Origin: Taxillus chinensis | Lineage: Eukaryota; Streptophyta; Magnoliopsida; Santalales; Loranthaceae | Length of the DNA: 64,000 nucleotides | Reading direction: 5' to 3' | Assembly (NCBI GenBank): GCA_023512835.1 | Contig: CM042087.1 | Coordinates: forward strand, 47,891,682-47,955,681 | Shown here: piece after piece, positions 33,101 through 48,100 of the stretch | Layout: the number at the start of each line of letters is the position of its first letter | Numbering within the stretch: the first letter of the stretch is position 1 | Notes under the pieces: model-generated | Seen by the model: only the letters and a program-made list of their open reading frames with translations | Told to the model about the DNA's origin: nothing | Databases searched by the model: none | Translations under genes and position numbers: made by a program

Positions 33101-36100
33101 GGGGATGTTATTTTAACTACAACATATCTTATTAAATGTATGCCTTTGTTGTACTATGATTTGATGCTCCTTTAAATTTTCATACAAAAAGTTTTCCCAC
33201 TTTCAAACTTCACTCCAATTTTCCTTTAGAGATTGATTTTTGGCTGGACCTGTTTTGTGTTCCCAACATTTGTTGTTTGAAATTGAATCCCAACGACAAA
33301 AAATGTTTGAATATGCTCCACACAGAAAAGTAATAAATGTTAAAATGCTAATAGATGGCATATTCATGTGTCTATGGAAGTCTCTTTTTGGAAAACCAGC
33401 CTTTTTTTCCGAAATAACTTAAAGGTGAGAGGCCAGAACAAGATAACAAGTTTTGTACTCCTAGTCATGATACGCTTCTGCAAGTTGTTGTGTCTAAAAC
33501 AACTCCCTCAGTTAACATTGATAAACAGGAATCCATGAGGAGAACCGAAGTTGTTGGTCTATAAGAGAACCAAAACGTCAAAATCCCACATCTACTCCCT
33601 TAACAGCATGTCTAACATTGAATCATAATGGCTGTCCCACACAAATTATGTAATTTATAATCCTGAATATAACTCTCCTCTTTTAAAGTCTTTGAATCTT
33701 GATAGACATCAGTAAATATCTATTCTTTTTGTTGTTAACCCAATAAACTCTGACCTCCATCTTCCCATAGCTATTAGAAACGGTGTGAGATCATGCACTG
33801 ACCATCCCATTGCTCAGAATATCTCCTACCAAAAGCTCTCCCAAAAACATCAGGTTTTTTTTGGTCTAAATTCAATTATGTTATCCCAGGAACAATTGAG
33901 GAAGCATTCAATGATCCTAAGTGAAAATCAATGGTTAAAGAAAAAAAGAATGCTCTAGTAAAAAATGATACTTGGCGAAGTAATGGACTTACACAATGTT
34001 AATAGAAGTATAGAAAGGTATAGGCCAAACTTGTAGCGAAGGGGGTTTACACTGGCTTGCCAAGATTAATTCTATCAAAGTCCTTGTCTCTAATAATGAA
34101 TAATAGTGAACTTTGCATCAGTTAGATGTGAAGAATGTTTTCTTAAAGGGTGAACTAGAAGAAGAAATCTATATGGATCCTCCTTGGGGATTTGACAAGA
34201 GTCTTGACAATAATAAGATCCCTTGATGGTAAGGGTATGGCTACACTCGAACTCAAGCAAATCATACAATGTTTTTAAGCATTCCATGAATAGTAAACTT
34301 GTTGAATTAATTGTAATTGTATATGTTGATGACATAGTACTAAAAGGTGATGAGATATCAGAAATTGAAAATTTTAAAAAGCACCATGCAGGTGAATTTG
34401 ATACTAAAGACCTGGGAACCTTACTTCCTAGGGATGAAATTTGATCAATTTGTTAAATCAGAGAAAGAACGACTTGGATTTTCTTGAGAAAACAGGTATG
34501 GTAGGATATAAGCATATAGAAACTCCAATTGAACAAAATTCTAAGTTAGAGAGAGCCGGGAATAATGATGTCCTTAACAAAGAAAGTTGGAAAATTTTTG
34601 CACCTGTTGTTTAAAAATCAGGTCGATTCGAAAATAGATGCCTACATTGATGCAGTTCAGTTGGACACAATGTAGACAGAAGATCCACCTATGCTTATTA
34701 CACTAATATAGTTGGAAACCTTGTTACACACTTACATGAAGGTGTAACAAACAAAGTGTTGTAGAAAAAAGTAGTTAGTGCTGAAACAGGATTTAGATCA
34801 GTAGCCCATGGAATTTGTGAGGTTAACTAGTTAAAAAAAATCTTGCAAAAACTGAGAATGCTAAGTCATGTACCAATCAATATATATTGAATTTTGATGA
34901 CAAATCAGCCATTGCAATTGCCCACAATCCAATTTTGCATGATAGAACCAAACATGTGGTGGTTGACAATGTAGTTATTTGCATGCCCTATGTTTCATAG
35001 TAATCAAAGCATCAAAGCAATTCCTAGGAACTTGGACACCATAAAGCGCAAACAAAGCTATAATAAAACAACCAAGGCGTTGTTAGATTTAAAATTAATA
35101 TTAATTTCAAAATAAAATTATTCCATCAACACATCACCAACAATACATGAAAATATCTCATTTTAATTTTATATGATTTATATAAAATCTTAATTAACCA
35201 AAACAAACATATCATTAACAATACAAATTTTTAAAATTTAAACCAATCGACCCCAAAATCATAAACAAAGCATTAAGTAATTAGAAATTATTATTAATTT
35301 ATAAAATTTAAAAGGATAATTTTAAATTTTAATAACTTGATTTCTTTGTCTCCTTGAGAAAATAGTAAGCCCTAATTCCCCAAAAAGTCGCACATTGCCA
35401 TTAGTCACACAGGTTGCAACCATTATCATCTGTAGCCAAGTTTGTTGTGGCATCACAATCGCATTGGAGATAGGTTCAATTGCCACATGATACTAGGTCG
35501 TTGAGGCTTTTGCGTTAGATCTACATTGTCACCAAGGTCATTGCTGCATTTGTGGGTATCTATGGCTGTTGGTAAGGCATGAAGATTGAAGTTTAAAAAA
35601 AAAAAAACATATGCAAAACAACATCTTACATGTATTATTTTCTTTTAAAAAAACCCCAATCTAAATGCCTAACCATCCCAGCATCTGAATCCATAGCAAT
35701 GCTTTGTTCACTTTTTCAGAGTGTAGATTCACTCTGGAAGTGTTGAATTGCTTGAACGCTTAAGCACTACTTTGACTACTATGATATATTTCAACTAGAG
35801 ATTAAGTGACTGATATTTTTGCCAAATGGTTGTACAATAAGCAATTTGATCATCTAGCAGACAAGCTAGCTATGGATGATTTTAAGGCAACTTGAGGCAA
35901 GTGTCGCAGAGTATTTTATTTTGAGTAAAAATCTCTGTTATTTAATTGTGATTAGTCAGCTATCAATTACAATCAATTAGGCCTAATTTCTTGTATATCT
36001 AGTAGACTATTATCATTCGGACTCTTCTCCATAGAAGAGAGTCAGTACCTCTAGTATTTTGTAGATAAGGAGCTAATGAATTCTTTGTGTTCTCACATAG

Positions 36101-39100
36101 TAGTATGTTGCAAACAAGACCAAAATGCCTAAAATTTTGTGTATTGATGCAAATATAATGTCTAAATATGCATGTTTGTGTAATAAGGAAAAGGAATAAA
36201 AATGGCAAGCACCTGTATCCATTTTACTACAGGCTTTCCAGCGCGACCGGTAGAGCGACTACATGCAAAAGAAAAGTAGAGAGGTTATTTTCACAAAGTT
36301 GTATAAGGTGAGGGGTGGGCAGTTGGGTACACAACACTATCATATGGAGTGCCCAAAAAAAACTGTTGTGCTCAAGCATGAACAGTCAACCATCCAAGAA
36401 TTCTGTCCAAGAGCAAATGACTGCTACATTATAGACAATTGCTTGTCCAAAACTTTTTGTCCCCAAACAGGCAAACACACCATTCTGCTACACTCAGGCG
36501 GAAGCATAGATGTCTAGCATGTTACAAAAAAATTTAATATATGTTTTCCAATGGTGACTTTGGTGAATATGTTTGCAAGCAGTCAGTGCAAAACCTCTTG
36601 AATAAAACGACAGCCAACTTTCAATATGATTAGTCCACTCAATGTTCTAAAAAGGGGTCCAGGCAGCTGCATAGACAGAAAAGGCAGTCCCAAAATGCTT
36701 ATATACACCCAGGCAGCCAACTTGGTTGTCTGGGAAAGCTGTTTAAGCCGCTTTGGAACCACTTTAGTGGTTTTGTTTTCTTTTCAAATGACTTTGAAAA
36801 CTGCGCCATATTGCAGGGTGAATAAAAGAAAAAAAACAGATAACCCTAGTTGACGATAGTGCAAATTCTTTGTTCCTCTTAGTCAGCGATAGTGCAAACC
36901 AAAAAACAAACCCTAGGCCTTATTCGAGCAATAGCCATCCTGCAAGCCATGTTGTAGCATAAACCCATTTGCAACCAATAAAATGTTTACGGTTTACCAG
37001 TAGGTAACAGCACAAGAATCCATTAAAATTTGGCTCCAAGGCCCTCATCTCATCACATATGGCTGCCAGCCAACTAGGATGGGTCACTGCCTTAAAAGAA
37101 ATAGATAAGCAGGAAAACACCATCAATAATAGAGAAAAAGGCCTGAAGTCTAGTAGATAACTTGTATAAGAAACTGCAGCCCAAACAGGATAATGAGCAC
37201 AAACGTGTGTCCCTTCTGAAGAGCAATAGGAACATCAAGGCCAGGATCAAGTTCCAATATCTAAGAATCGATCAATATGAGTCAGCAGTAGACATGGGTG
37301 GAATCTCTCAGGAGTGGGAAAGAGGCTGTGGAGGTAGGGGTGGCTGAGATACCTATGGTTTGCGAGTTAAGATCAAGAAGGAAAGAAGAGAGCTGAGAAC
37401 TAGAGGGAACAAAAGGAATCGGAGGCTTAGGAGGTAAGGGTGAGCAAAGAGGTTGAGCAAGCTTAGAATATGTAGGAATGGGAGACATGCCTAGAAGAGG
37501 AAATGAAGGAGGATATGTACGGACCTCACTAAGTGGAGAGGAATAAGATGAAGAAGATAACTACAGCGGAGAATGAAAAAAAAGATGATTTGTGAGATGA
37601 AACATCTTTCAACAGAAGAAAACAAACTAGATAGGGAAAATAGCAATGGCATCACTCTCAGTGTTGAGCATACAAAAACAAACATATGTTGTAGAGAAAG
37701 GTGACCAAATTTAGTATGATGTGGACAGGCATCACAAACAAAACGAACACAACCAAATATACATGATAAAAGAGAAAAAAGAAACCTAACACGAACCTCC
37801 CCATTAAGAATTATGATTGATAAGAGGGCATGCAGTTTTGACTGCCTCACCCCTGAAAATATAAAGTACATGGCTTAGCCTGAGCAACCGACATGATATA
37901 CCAATACAATGTAGAGTATAGAAGCAAGAAAACTAATGATGACGTCATGAGTAGTCAGACTGGTGGTTGTAGTGTACTTTTACTCATGAATAATAAATTA
38001 AATAGAGAAATACATACATGAAGCATATGTGAATAAGGAAGAGTAACATGTGCTATCCTACTCCTAACCACTTGGAATCGAGAACTACTAGCATTGGTGA
38101 TGGTGATAGTAGGAAAATTCAGTGATGCAGAATAATTGTATAATATACTTGGGCAGCCTGTGGTGTAATCTAATGCGCCAAATTCAATGACCCAATCATG
38201 TGATTTGACCATAAGTCAAGCAATAGAATTACCTTGGAGGCTACAATAGAAGCTTGTTGAATACAAGACTTTGTTAGAAGAGCCTAATTGTCAGCATTAT
38301 TGCACAAAGAGGGAAAATCACTAGTAAGGGAGGCAGTGGCAGCACCAATCAACAGGTTTGAACTAGAGGATGCCTACAGGAGACGACCATGGAGAGCCGA
38401 ACAATTGCAGTGTATGTGATTTGCCCAGCCACAATAGGAGCAAAGAAGATGTCCACAGCCTCCTCAACCACAAGACTGACCAACAAACGCAACCCTGTCA
38501 CTAAGGTCAAGAGAGTGAAGCCGCGAATGATGTCTCAAAGGAACACCTGAGAACATGAGAGAATGCCTGAAAGAGTAGGAACTTTAGAGTTCAACAAAAC
38601 CAGAGAACAAACAATTGCATGTTCAGGATAAAGCCCTACCATAAACACAACAATGCCCATAGTAACCAGATCAAAATTGATTGGAGACAAACCATTAGAC
38701 TCTTTGTTAATCATATTAAAAGTGGCATAATACTCTATTATGAACTTGGTGCCTTGCAAAACTTCATCATACCAGAGGACAAACAATAGATGTGATCCTT
38801 CAATCCAGAGTTGTAAAACTGACCAAGAATCCACGCGTTAACATCCATCCAAGCCTTACAGGCATTTGGATGGGTTTCACTGATGTTGAGGAAACGTCTG
38901 CGCCTTCTAATCATGGAGATAGAAAAGCTTCGGGCCAAAAATATCAAATTGCCCCTCCACAATATATATTTACACTAAAAACAAGCTTCAGGCCAAAACT
39001 GGATTGATTGAAGACAAGACGCGTGTCAGAGTGTATAAAATTTTCTTCCATTCAAAATATTTTGTCCCATTGAATTTTCAGATCAGTGAGACAGAGAGTA

Positions 39101-42100
39101 TAGTATCTTTCTGACACTCCTCAAAAGGGAGGACCAGACTTGGTGTGGCCAGTGAGTTTATCATCTAAAGATTTTGGTCCTCCAATACTGTAGAGTATCT
39201 TCAAAGCTAGAATACATACCTACATATATAAAAATAGAGTGGAAAAAGAATCTGTTGAATAGTGAGTGACAGCTCTTTATTGCATAAGACGGGCACAGGT
39301 CCAAGGAGATTATGATCTTGTTATGACATCAAACCCCACTAAGGCTCTCAAATCAAAGTGCAGCGCACAGTTGTCAAAAGCGCACCTAGGCCCAAGGAGA
39401 AGCCAATGCACCTCACTTTGGAAAAGCCTAGCCCAGAAGACTAGGCTCACGCTTTGACGTGCTTTAGTGTACTTTCAGTGTGTTTTTGTTTGCCTCTGAT
39501 CTAATTGAAGTTGTTCTTTTTCTAAATTTTTAAAAGCAAAATAATATTTTGGTATTTTTGAGGAAGAAAAAATTAAATATATGAAAAATCAATCATAATT
39601 CCGATAATACTAACAAATTATTATAAAAAAAATTAATATTTAAATATATCTAATATACAAAAAAACTTATTCATTATACACTTTGTTTCGATAAAGTGCA
39701 AGCTTTTACATTACGCTTTGCACTCAAGTCCCAAGGTTCCTTGGTGCTTCAGATGTATCCGTGCTTTTAACAATTATGGCACAAAGATCAAAACCATAAG
39801 TCATACAGAAGACGTGGTTGTTTAGGGTTGGCAGCCCTCATAAGATTTTACTCTCTGATGCCATGTAAAAAAATAGAAAAAGGATTTTAAATGAATATTA
39901 TAAATGGACAACAATGTGTCCTTAGAGAGATAGCGTTAATTACTTCACTTTTTGGTCCTTTGTAATTAATTCTAAGGTCATGAACTAAGTGATCAACCTT
40001 TATCTAAGCACTAAGTAACCCACAAGAATTCATATAAAAAAATAAACAAGAAATAACTAACACAATAAATCCAAACACCAATTTATATATATAAAAAACA
40101 TACAAAACAATTACAAGAGCAAACTTAAGGTTCAGGATTACAAAGAAAAAGAGAACAAAACAAAATCTAACACAAACCCTAGGACATCACTTCGTGTCTT
40201 CCTCTCTAGCATTGTGGTCTCTTCCTTGCTCTTATAGTCCAAAGCCAAGCTTGAACACGCAGACCATAGACACTCCTTATGTCTTCTCTCTTACTCCACC
40301 ACGATCTACTCCTCCGTAAGATATGAATGTTTGGGAGGCCGAAAATCCATCCTAGGGAACCCTAAAGGTACTTATATAGGGGACTATCACTCTTCTTCCT
40401 CCTTTGCTCTTAATTACTAGGGCCAAAAATATCAAATTGCCCCCTCCACAATATATATTTACAGTAAAAACAAGTTTCGGGGCAAAACTGGATCGAATGA
40501 TTGAAGACAAGATGCGTGTCGGAGTATTGCTTGATGCTCGGCTTGAGGTTGCTCGACGCTGAGCCTCGGGCAGAGAGGGTCGAGCAGGCCTTTGCTAACT
40601 CTATGGAATGTTGCTTGAGACTCTTGCTCGAGGCCTACTCGAACCTCTCCTCTTATGCTCGATGCTCCTATGTTGAGCAATGCTCCAAAACTATCCAGCT
40701 TCTCTAGTACGCTACAATATCTCTGAAAATTGCTATAAAATGCTGTAAAACAATATCAAATCTACAAAAATACTACAAACGACTATTAAGGCATAAAAAT
40801 ATGAAAAGTATAAATGAGGTGAAAACATATATAAGCATATCAAAATATTCCCCAAAACAGCCACTAATTAAGGATCATTTTGACCCCTAACAGTATCCTC
40901 ATTCTACAATGCTTCTCAACCAATGTCACCTACCGTTAACAACAATTACAACACTCTTAGCATGGGACTAACAAAACCAGCCAACTGATCAATCATGCTC
41001 TACTGCATGCAAAATGTGAGAGTGAGGGAGAGAGATAGGTGGTAGACAGAGAAGGGAAATGAGTTAAACCTGGTTGGGTACTAATACAATCATATAGAGA
41101 ACAATAAATTACAAAAAGGAATATTAAAAAAGTACACCACAACAGTCGACTTCTCTAATTGTTTGTCTAAAGAATTCTGTCAGGGACAGGCATCTAATCC
41201 AGTATGGACAGTGGCTTGTACGAAGTATTTCGTTCAAGGGTAGCCAAATGCTCTAATATGGACAATCGTCTCGTTGGACATCAACAGTCAACTGCTCAGC
41301 TGCTCCATTATGAAAAATCATGTTTCCAAATTCTAAACAAATCAAAAGACTCAATCAGGAATTTTTTATATGCACGTGAAATGGAAACTCACTTAAAACA
41401 TTGTGCAGTTTTTAGGCAGAACTGCTTGCTCAACAACTGCCTCTCTGATTCTGATTCCCTAAGCAACTTCTCCATTTTTTCTACCTGCAGCAAGGGTAAA
41501 TAATAATAGCACCATCATGAAACAGCACATCAGGGCAGACAATAATAACTCAGAATGAAAAATTAAAGTTTCTATAAAGAAAAGGCCAACTATGAAAAAT
41601 GGAGTGTAAAATGTGAGATAGGGAGGGATGGAGCGATGATGGAGAGGGATGAGAGAAATCTTGTCATAACAATAGGGTATTGGTTGGTTTATAATAAAGC
41701 AACAAATAATTACATCACGGATGGCCTATATCCCCATGCTGCTCTAGATGAGGCAGACGCCTGCAATCTGCCCCCAGCTTGTTACCAATAAAATCAAGAT
41801 GTTTTCCAAAAGACTTATTGAGTCTATATGTTAGTTGATCTCCAATATGAAAATGTTCACACTTAAGAAGCATAGGATCTCGAATACAATAATAATCCAT
41901 TTCAATATGTTTGGCCCGCTCATAAAAATTGGATTTTCACTCATATACGGAGTTCAATCAATCACAACCCGGTAGGACACTCAAAGTAAAATCCAATCTC
42001 AGCCAATTGTTGAAACCTTATAACCTCAAATATTGTATTGGTCATATAACAATACTTGATTTCCCAATGGAATCGGGCAACCACGATTTATTTCTTACTT

Positions 42101-45100
42101 TTTCATAAAACAATAACAGTTGTCCATGAGACAACCAACCGTCTTACAATGATGGCAATGTTGTTCACTGTTATTAGCTCCACCAAAACCTCCTAGGCCA
42201 CTACAACCTCCACGACAAAATACACCTTCCAAGATAAGAGAATAGTGATGATTTGCCACTCGAGTAAAAATTTATAGAAGATGCATGAGCCCAAAAATGA
42301 CACCACCCAAATGTTTAAAAAATTTTGGAATAGATAGTAAGGTATACTCTATCATCTCTACGGACTAGTTGGAATTGGCCATAACATATCAAGTTCATCA
42401 AACAATGATTGAAATTCAATAAAATGTTCTTGAATATATTTAATTCTTAATTGATTCCAGTTCCAACTGTTCTCATTGTGCTACTATCACCTAGACGGAA
42501 TAGTTGGAATTGGCCATAACATATCAAGTTCATCAAACAATGTTTGAAATTCAATCAAATGTTCTTGAATAGACTGCTCTTGTTGACTAAGCTTAAACAG
42601 TTTCTTCATCATACTGTGCGCACAAGACTTGATATTCACATTAGAATACAACATTTAACATTCCACAAATCATCAATAGTAGACAGTTAGAAAGCATTCC
42701 ATTACCTTTTGATCTATGGAATTTCAAAGAACTCCAAAAATACAGTTCTCAATTTCCTAATTTGAATAAATTGGGTGTGTAGTAGTCAGTGGAAGATGTA
42801 TAAATCTTGTGTCTTATTTGATAATTCATGGCTCCTTCGAGATTCCCTCTCAGACAGCTTTTTAGAGAAAGAAACCAAGCTCACAATCCCTACACCATTA
42901 CCCAAAATAATGGCAATCTCATTCCCTGACTTCCCCTTCCTTAGGGTACCTCCTTTGCTTATGGTCACAATAGAGATACTCACTAGATCTCCAACAATAG
43001 AACTCCTCACACGGAAAACATCTCTAGATCAAAAAACAAGAAAGGCATCAATACCTTCGGGTCAAAAGGCTGCACTGAAAATAGACTAGGTCATCAATAT
43101 TGGAGTACCAACCATATACATTTAGAATATCATTAACGAAGGAAAGAAGAAAAGGCAGTGTAAAAGAAAAAGAGATAAAGACCAATCAAAACCATAGATG
43201 ATCAACTGACTCATATACCACGTAAAATGTGAGTGAAAGGGAGAGAGAATGGTGATAGGGAATGAGACGAGGGAGAAACCTTGCCCTTTTATTTATAATA
43301 AACCATAGAAAATTACATCAAGGATGGGCCCAAAGCCTAGAAGCATTTGCAACACTAAGTGCTCCGAGCACTATGCTCGTTTGATAAATAAAAATCAATT
43401 GGGAGGAAATGAAATCATTAAATGAATGAGATTGATATTAGAATCGGAATGAATTTTTTTATTACATTAACTATGTCTGATATACAAGAAAATGAATTAA
43501 TGATTTATATTTAATTAATAAAATGTTCTCTCCATTAAATGATTTTTAAAAACATTAAATTAAAAGAAAGAAAACCTGTGGGTGCATTTAATAGTGGCAG
43601 TGCCGCCACTAGGTCTCCCTCAAATCGAACTGTGGTGGTTCAGATCAGCCTCTATAATGCAGCAACAATAGAGCCTTGGTCAATGAGTGACGGCACTGAT
43701 TCTCAATGGCAATGATAAGGCAATTATACAGGAGATCGGCAGCATGGATCAAAAGGTAGAAATCGCCATCAAAGCTCCCCAATCAGCGATTACAGAAACA
43801 GCAACGGCAATTCTATTCGTCTTTGGATATCTATTCCTGACAGCAGTTGCAGCAGCGAAGTGAGCTGGAGGCACAAGGTTGTGGTGTTTCAGTGGCAGTA
43901 ACAGTGGTGGAAGCGACGATGAGGAGCCCTAGTGGTGATGGTGATGAGCTTTGGCACAATCATGTAGCACGTGGTGGTGAAGATTCAAACCCAAACCAGA
44001 GTTCTGCTTTTTTGTACGGATTTTATTATAAAATCATTGTCATATCCATAGGAATGCTTTCATACCAGGAGTGGGAAAACAAAAATTCTTATATTCACGG
44101 GAATGAGAATCATTCTCATGGGGTTAGGTGTTCCAAACATGGAAATGAGAACGGATAGGATAATTTTTCGTTCCATTTTCATGTATCAAACAAACTATAA
44201 GTATCTATTTCCAAGCATTTTGCAAGCAAAACCTTCAAACATTAAACACTTCAAAATTTCATACACAATCAATCAAGTTCACGAAAACCGATCATAAAAT
44301 CCTAAAATTTTATATTTTAATAAATAAATATTATTTAATAAATAAATAATTTATCATATATAAATTTATGAAAAAGTCTAATAAAAGTTATTTGTAGAAT
44401 TGCTTGATTACAATAGGAGTGCAATCCTTTTCTTTTTATAATAGTGATGGACAAGATAACCAAACATGTTCAAGAAGATATCTCCTAGTATATGTTGTTT
44501 GATGATATTATTTTGATTGATATTGTTTCTCATTTGGAATATTATAAATGGATGCTACTTTTGAGCTGGTGTTGTCTTTTTGTTGTAGTTTTGTATTTCG
44601 TGCACTCCGTATGTGAGATTTTCATCTATGAAACATTCACTTTGAGTGTACCCATGATTTGTGTGCAGGATATCACGTTCAGGTGCTCCTTTAAGTCATA
44701 CAAAATCTGTTTTAATGTTGCCCAATGATGAACTGTTGAAGACAACATGAATTGACTAACAATACTGACTAAGTATGTAATATCTGGAGGAGTCACGGTA
44801 AGATGATTCAACTTCCCAACCAATCTTTTCCATTCCCCTATAAGATGCATGTTTAGAATCATTGGAGCACTACAAGGCTTCGATCCCAATTTTCCTGTCT
44901 CAGTTAATAAATCAAGGACTTTCTCTAAGAGAAAAGGACACCTCATGTACTCCTTGTAACTTCGACACCTACAAAATACTTGAGCATCCCTAGTCCTTCA
45001 TGTGAACCTAAGTACAACAAAAGGACTTAAGAAATGAAATGCCCAAAATATCATTGTAATAAAAAATAATTGCAATTTATTCACCTTTACATAATGCAAT

Positions 45101-48100
45101 AGGAAGATCATCATTCGGGACTGGATTCGAGGGCAAAGAAACAAGTAAAAAACATGAATTTAAGAGGCTGGTGTCTGGAGTAAACTTGAGTAAAAAGATA
45201 CTCATGAGTGGCAAGAAGAACAAGGCTCATGATAGTTTTAGAAGATGTGATAGAATAGACCAACAAATCATCACCCTCCCCATGATGTACAGGAGGAAGA
45301 GAAAACGAAAAGACATGTATCATCTACAAAGGTAACATAAATTCAAACAAGATATTTGTTAAAACTAGGACAAACATGGATAACCTTTCTTAAAACGAAG
45401 ATAACCAAGGAAGAGACACTTTAAAGACTTGGGATCTAATTTGATGACATGTGGGCGAACATCACAAACAAAGCAAGTGTTACCAAATATCTGATGGTCA
45501 ACTAGAAACATGGACTTGTGGGGAAAGAGAGTCTTGTAAGGGATCTCACCATAAAAAACAAATAATGGCATGCAATTAAGTAAAAAACATGCAGTAAAAA
45601 TTACATCAATCCAAAATGATTTATGAGTACTCATTTGAAATAAGAGGGCATAGGCAGTTTTAAGAAGATGTCTATTTTCATGTTTGGTCATTCTAAACTA
45701 TAAAATTTTGAAATAAGATTTGGATATACACTTTAGCATTATCATTACATAGTCAACAAATAGAAACATTAAATTGAGTTTTGATTTCAGCATTAAAAGC
45801 CAGAAAAAATATAAAACAAATCAAAATAACTTTTCATTAAATACAACCAAGTGACACGAAAATAATCATCTACAAAAGTATCAAAATAATCCGAATTTAG
45901 ACACAATAGGACGAGGACCCCAAATATCAAAATGAACCAATTTAAAAAGGACACTAGCCTATTTATTGATTTTTGGAGTCAAATTAAGGCAATAGTGTTT
46001 TGTATACTGACACAACTCGTAATTTAAAGAAAACACTTGATTAAACTATGGACAAAGTTTCTTAAGCAATGAAAGTAATGACCTAACCTACGATGCTCCT
46101 TGAAGGGAGATGTAACACCAGAGCAATCAACAAATGGAGGTATTGGGATATCAAGAGTGTAGAAGCCCTCATATTCATGTCATTTATGAATAATTTTCTT
46201 CATCATAAGGTTCTGAAATAAGCAATGATTAGGAAAAATGTGATGCAACAATGAAGATGACAAGTAAGATTTCTTACTGAAATCAAATTAAAAGAGAAAT
46301 TAGGTCAATATAAGACAAATGACAAAGGAAGGAGATTGTGCCAAACCCACGAACACAAGATGATGATCCATCACATAAGGTAATAGTGACCAAGAAGTGT
46401 GAGATAGGAAATTAAAAAACATACTAGAATTACATGTCATATGATCTATAATACCACAATCAATAATCTATTTGGAAGATGAGGAAAAAAACACATATTT
46501 GGAGTACCTGAATCAATAATAGCCATAATTGAAGAAGATGAAAACTTAACTGATTCTTGATACTATAGAAACTTGACCAATTCAACTATAAAGATATGAA
46601 CTGATAGTGCTGAATTATCATAGTAGATGTAATGTGGGCTAAAAAAGCTATCTAATTGTTGTATTGAAGATCTCTACGCTCTTGCTTCATATGTCCTAGC
46701 TTACGATAGTAATTACACACAATTTGTCCAAAGTTATGTGGTTGTGCTTCAATCCATGGTGGTCCTCCTCTGTTTCCAAGATAATGAAATGATTTTTCAG
46801 GCTCCTACGTATTCTATCGACTCCCTAAAGCACTATTGGGTTAACCTGGTGGAGGAACTTCTGTGTAGAGTACCCGACTAAAAACCTATGTAAAGAGGAG
46901 TTCTTAGATCCATAAAAAACCTATAACTTAGCAATCTCAAAATCAGAGTCATTTGCTCGTGTTTGTTTTATTTATTGAACCGTCACATTAAAACTAAAAG
47001 GCAACAACATATTAAGCTCCTTATAAGTTTTCTTAAAATCCATAAAATAAGTTGTAAGAGATAGATCTTATTTATTGGCCCTATAACTCCAAGACTAAGA
47101 CAGGGAAAAAATAGACAACAGAAAGAACCGCTATGCCACAGTACACACGGGAGGGCAAAGTCGATCACGAATAGAACTAGGATGGTCCAAGGACAACCGT
47201 GAACAAAATAGAGACAATTGATCGAGGACGAGAGGGCATAGTTGCCGTCGATGGGCACAGTGATTGTAAACCCCCAAAAGCTATGAGTCACAAAGGTTAA
47301 CAATGACTGTAGAGATTATTGTTGACAGAGCAAGGTATTTGCCGTTGATGTGAAACTAGGTAGAAACATTGATAGACAGAGGTCGTCATCAGGCAAAGAG
47401 CTTTGTCAGACAGTGAGCATCGATTGGCAAAGATTGTTGGGAAACTGGGCAAAGGTCAATAGATAGGGAATGTTGCCAGACAGAGAGCATTGCCGGATAG
47501 AGAGCATTGCCGAATGATGGGTGATGCAAAGAGAAGCTGAGAAGGTCAAATTATTGTAGGTTTTTTCTTTTTTTAGGTATTGCTCTGATACCATGATACA
47601 AATTGATATGAATGCAAAATAATCTTATTCTCTCTTAACATTCAATACAATACATGAATCAACGTTCGAAAATACGTACAGAGGCGCCGCCTGTACGGCG
47701 CCTTGGTGCCTCGAGCACCAACCGTACAGAGGCGGCCGCTCTAAGCCGGCGAACACTCGCCGCCCGTTCTGGGGGGGTGAGGCGGCCGCCTCACCGTACG
47801 CCCGCCTCACAGACGGTACGGGGTGAGGCGGGTGACTTTTTTTTTTTAAATAAAAAAACAACCTATAAAAAACGTACCGTTTCACTCCCGATGCAGCCCT
47901 ACCTCAGTACCCGACGCAGCCGCCTCGACCGACGATCGCTGCGATCATCATCGACGATCTGTCGCCTCGCCGCACCGTGCCTCGCGTTGACGCAGCCTCG
48001 CCGAGCCATTTCATGACTATATATATATATACATAAAGAGAAAGCTATGGTAATGAAGATATAAAGATATCAAACATAATTATACATCATCTCACTAATT

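Noticed and set aside
36920..38834. Separate small minus-strand genes in SHH1 intron 2
   Set aside because: Their translations are gag, protease, integrase and RT pieces of a single decayed copia element.
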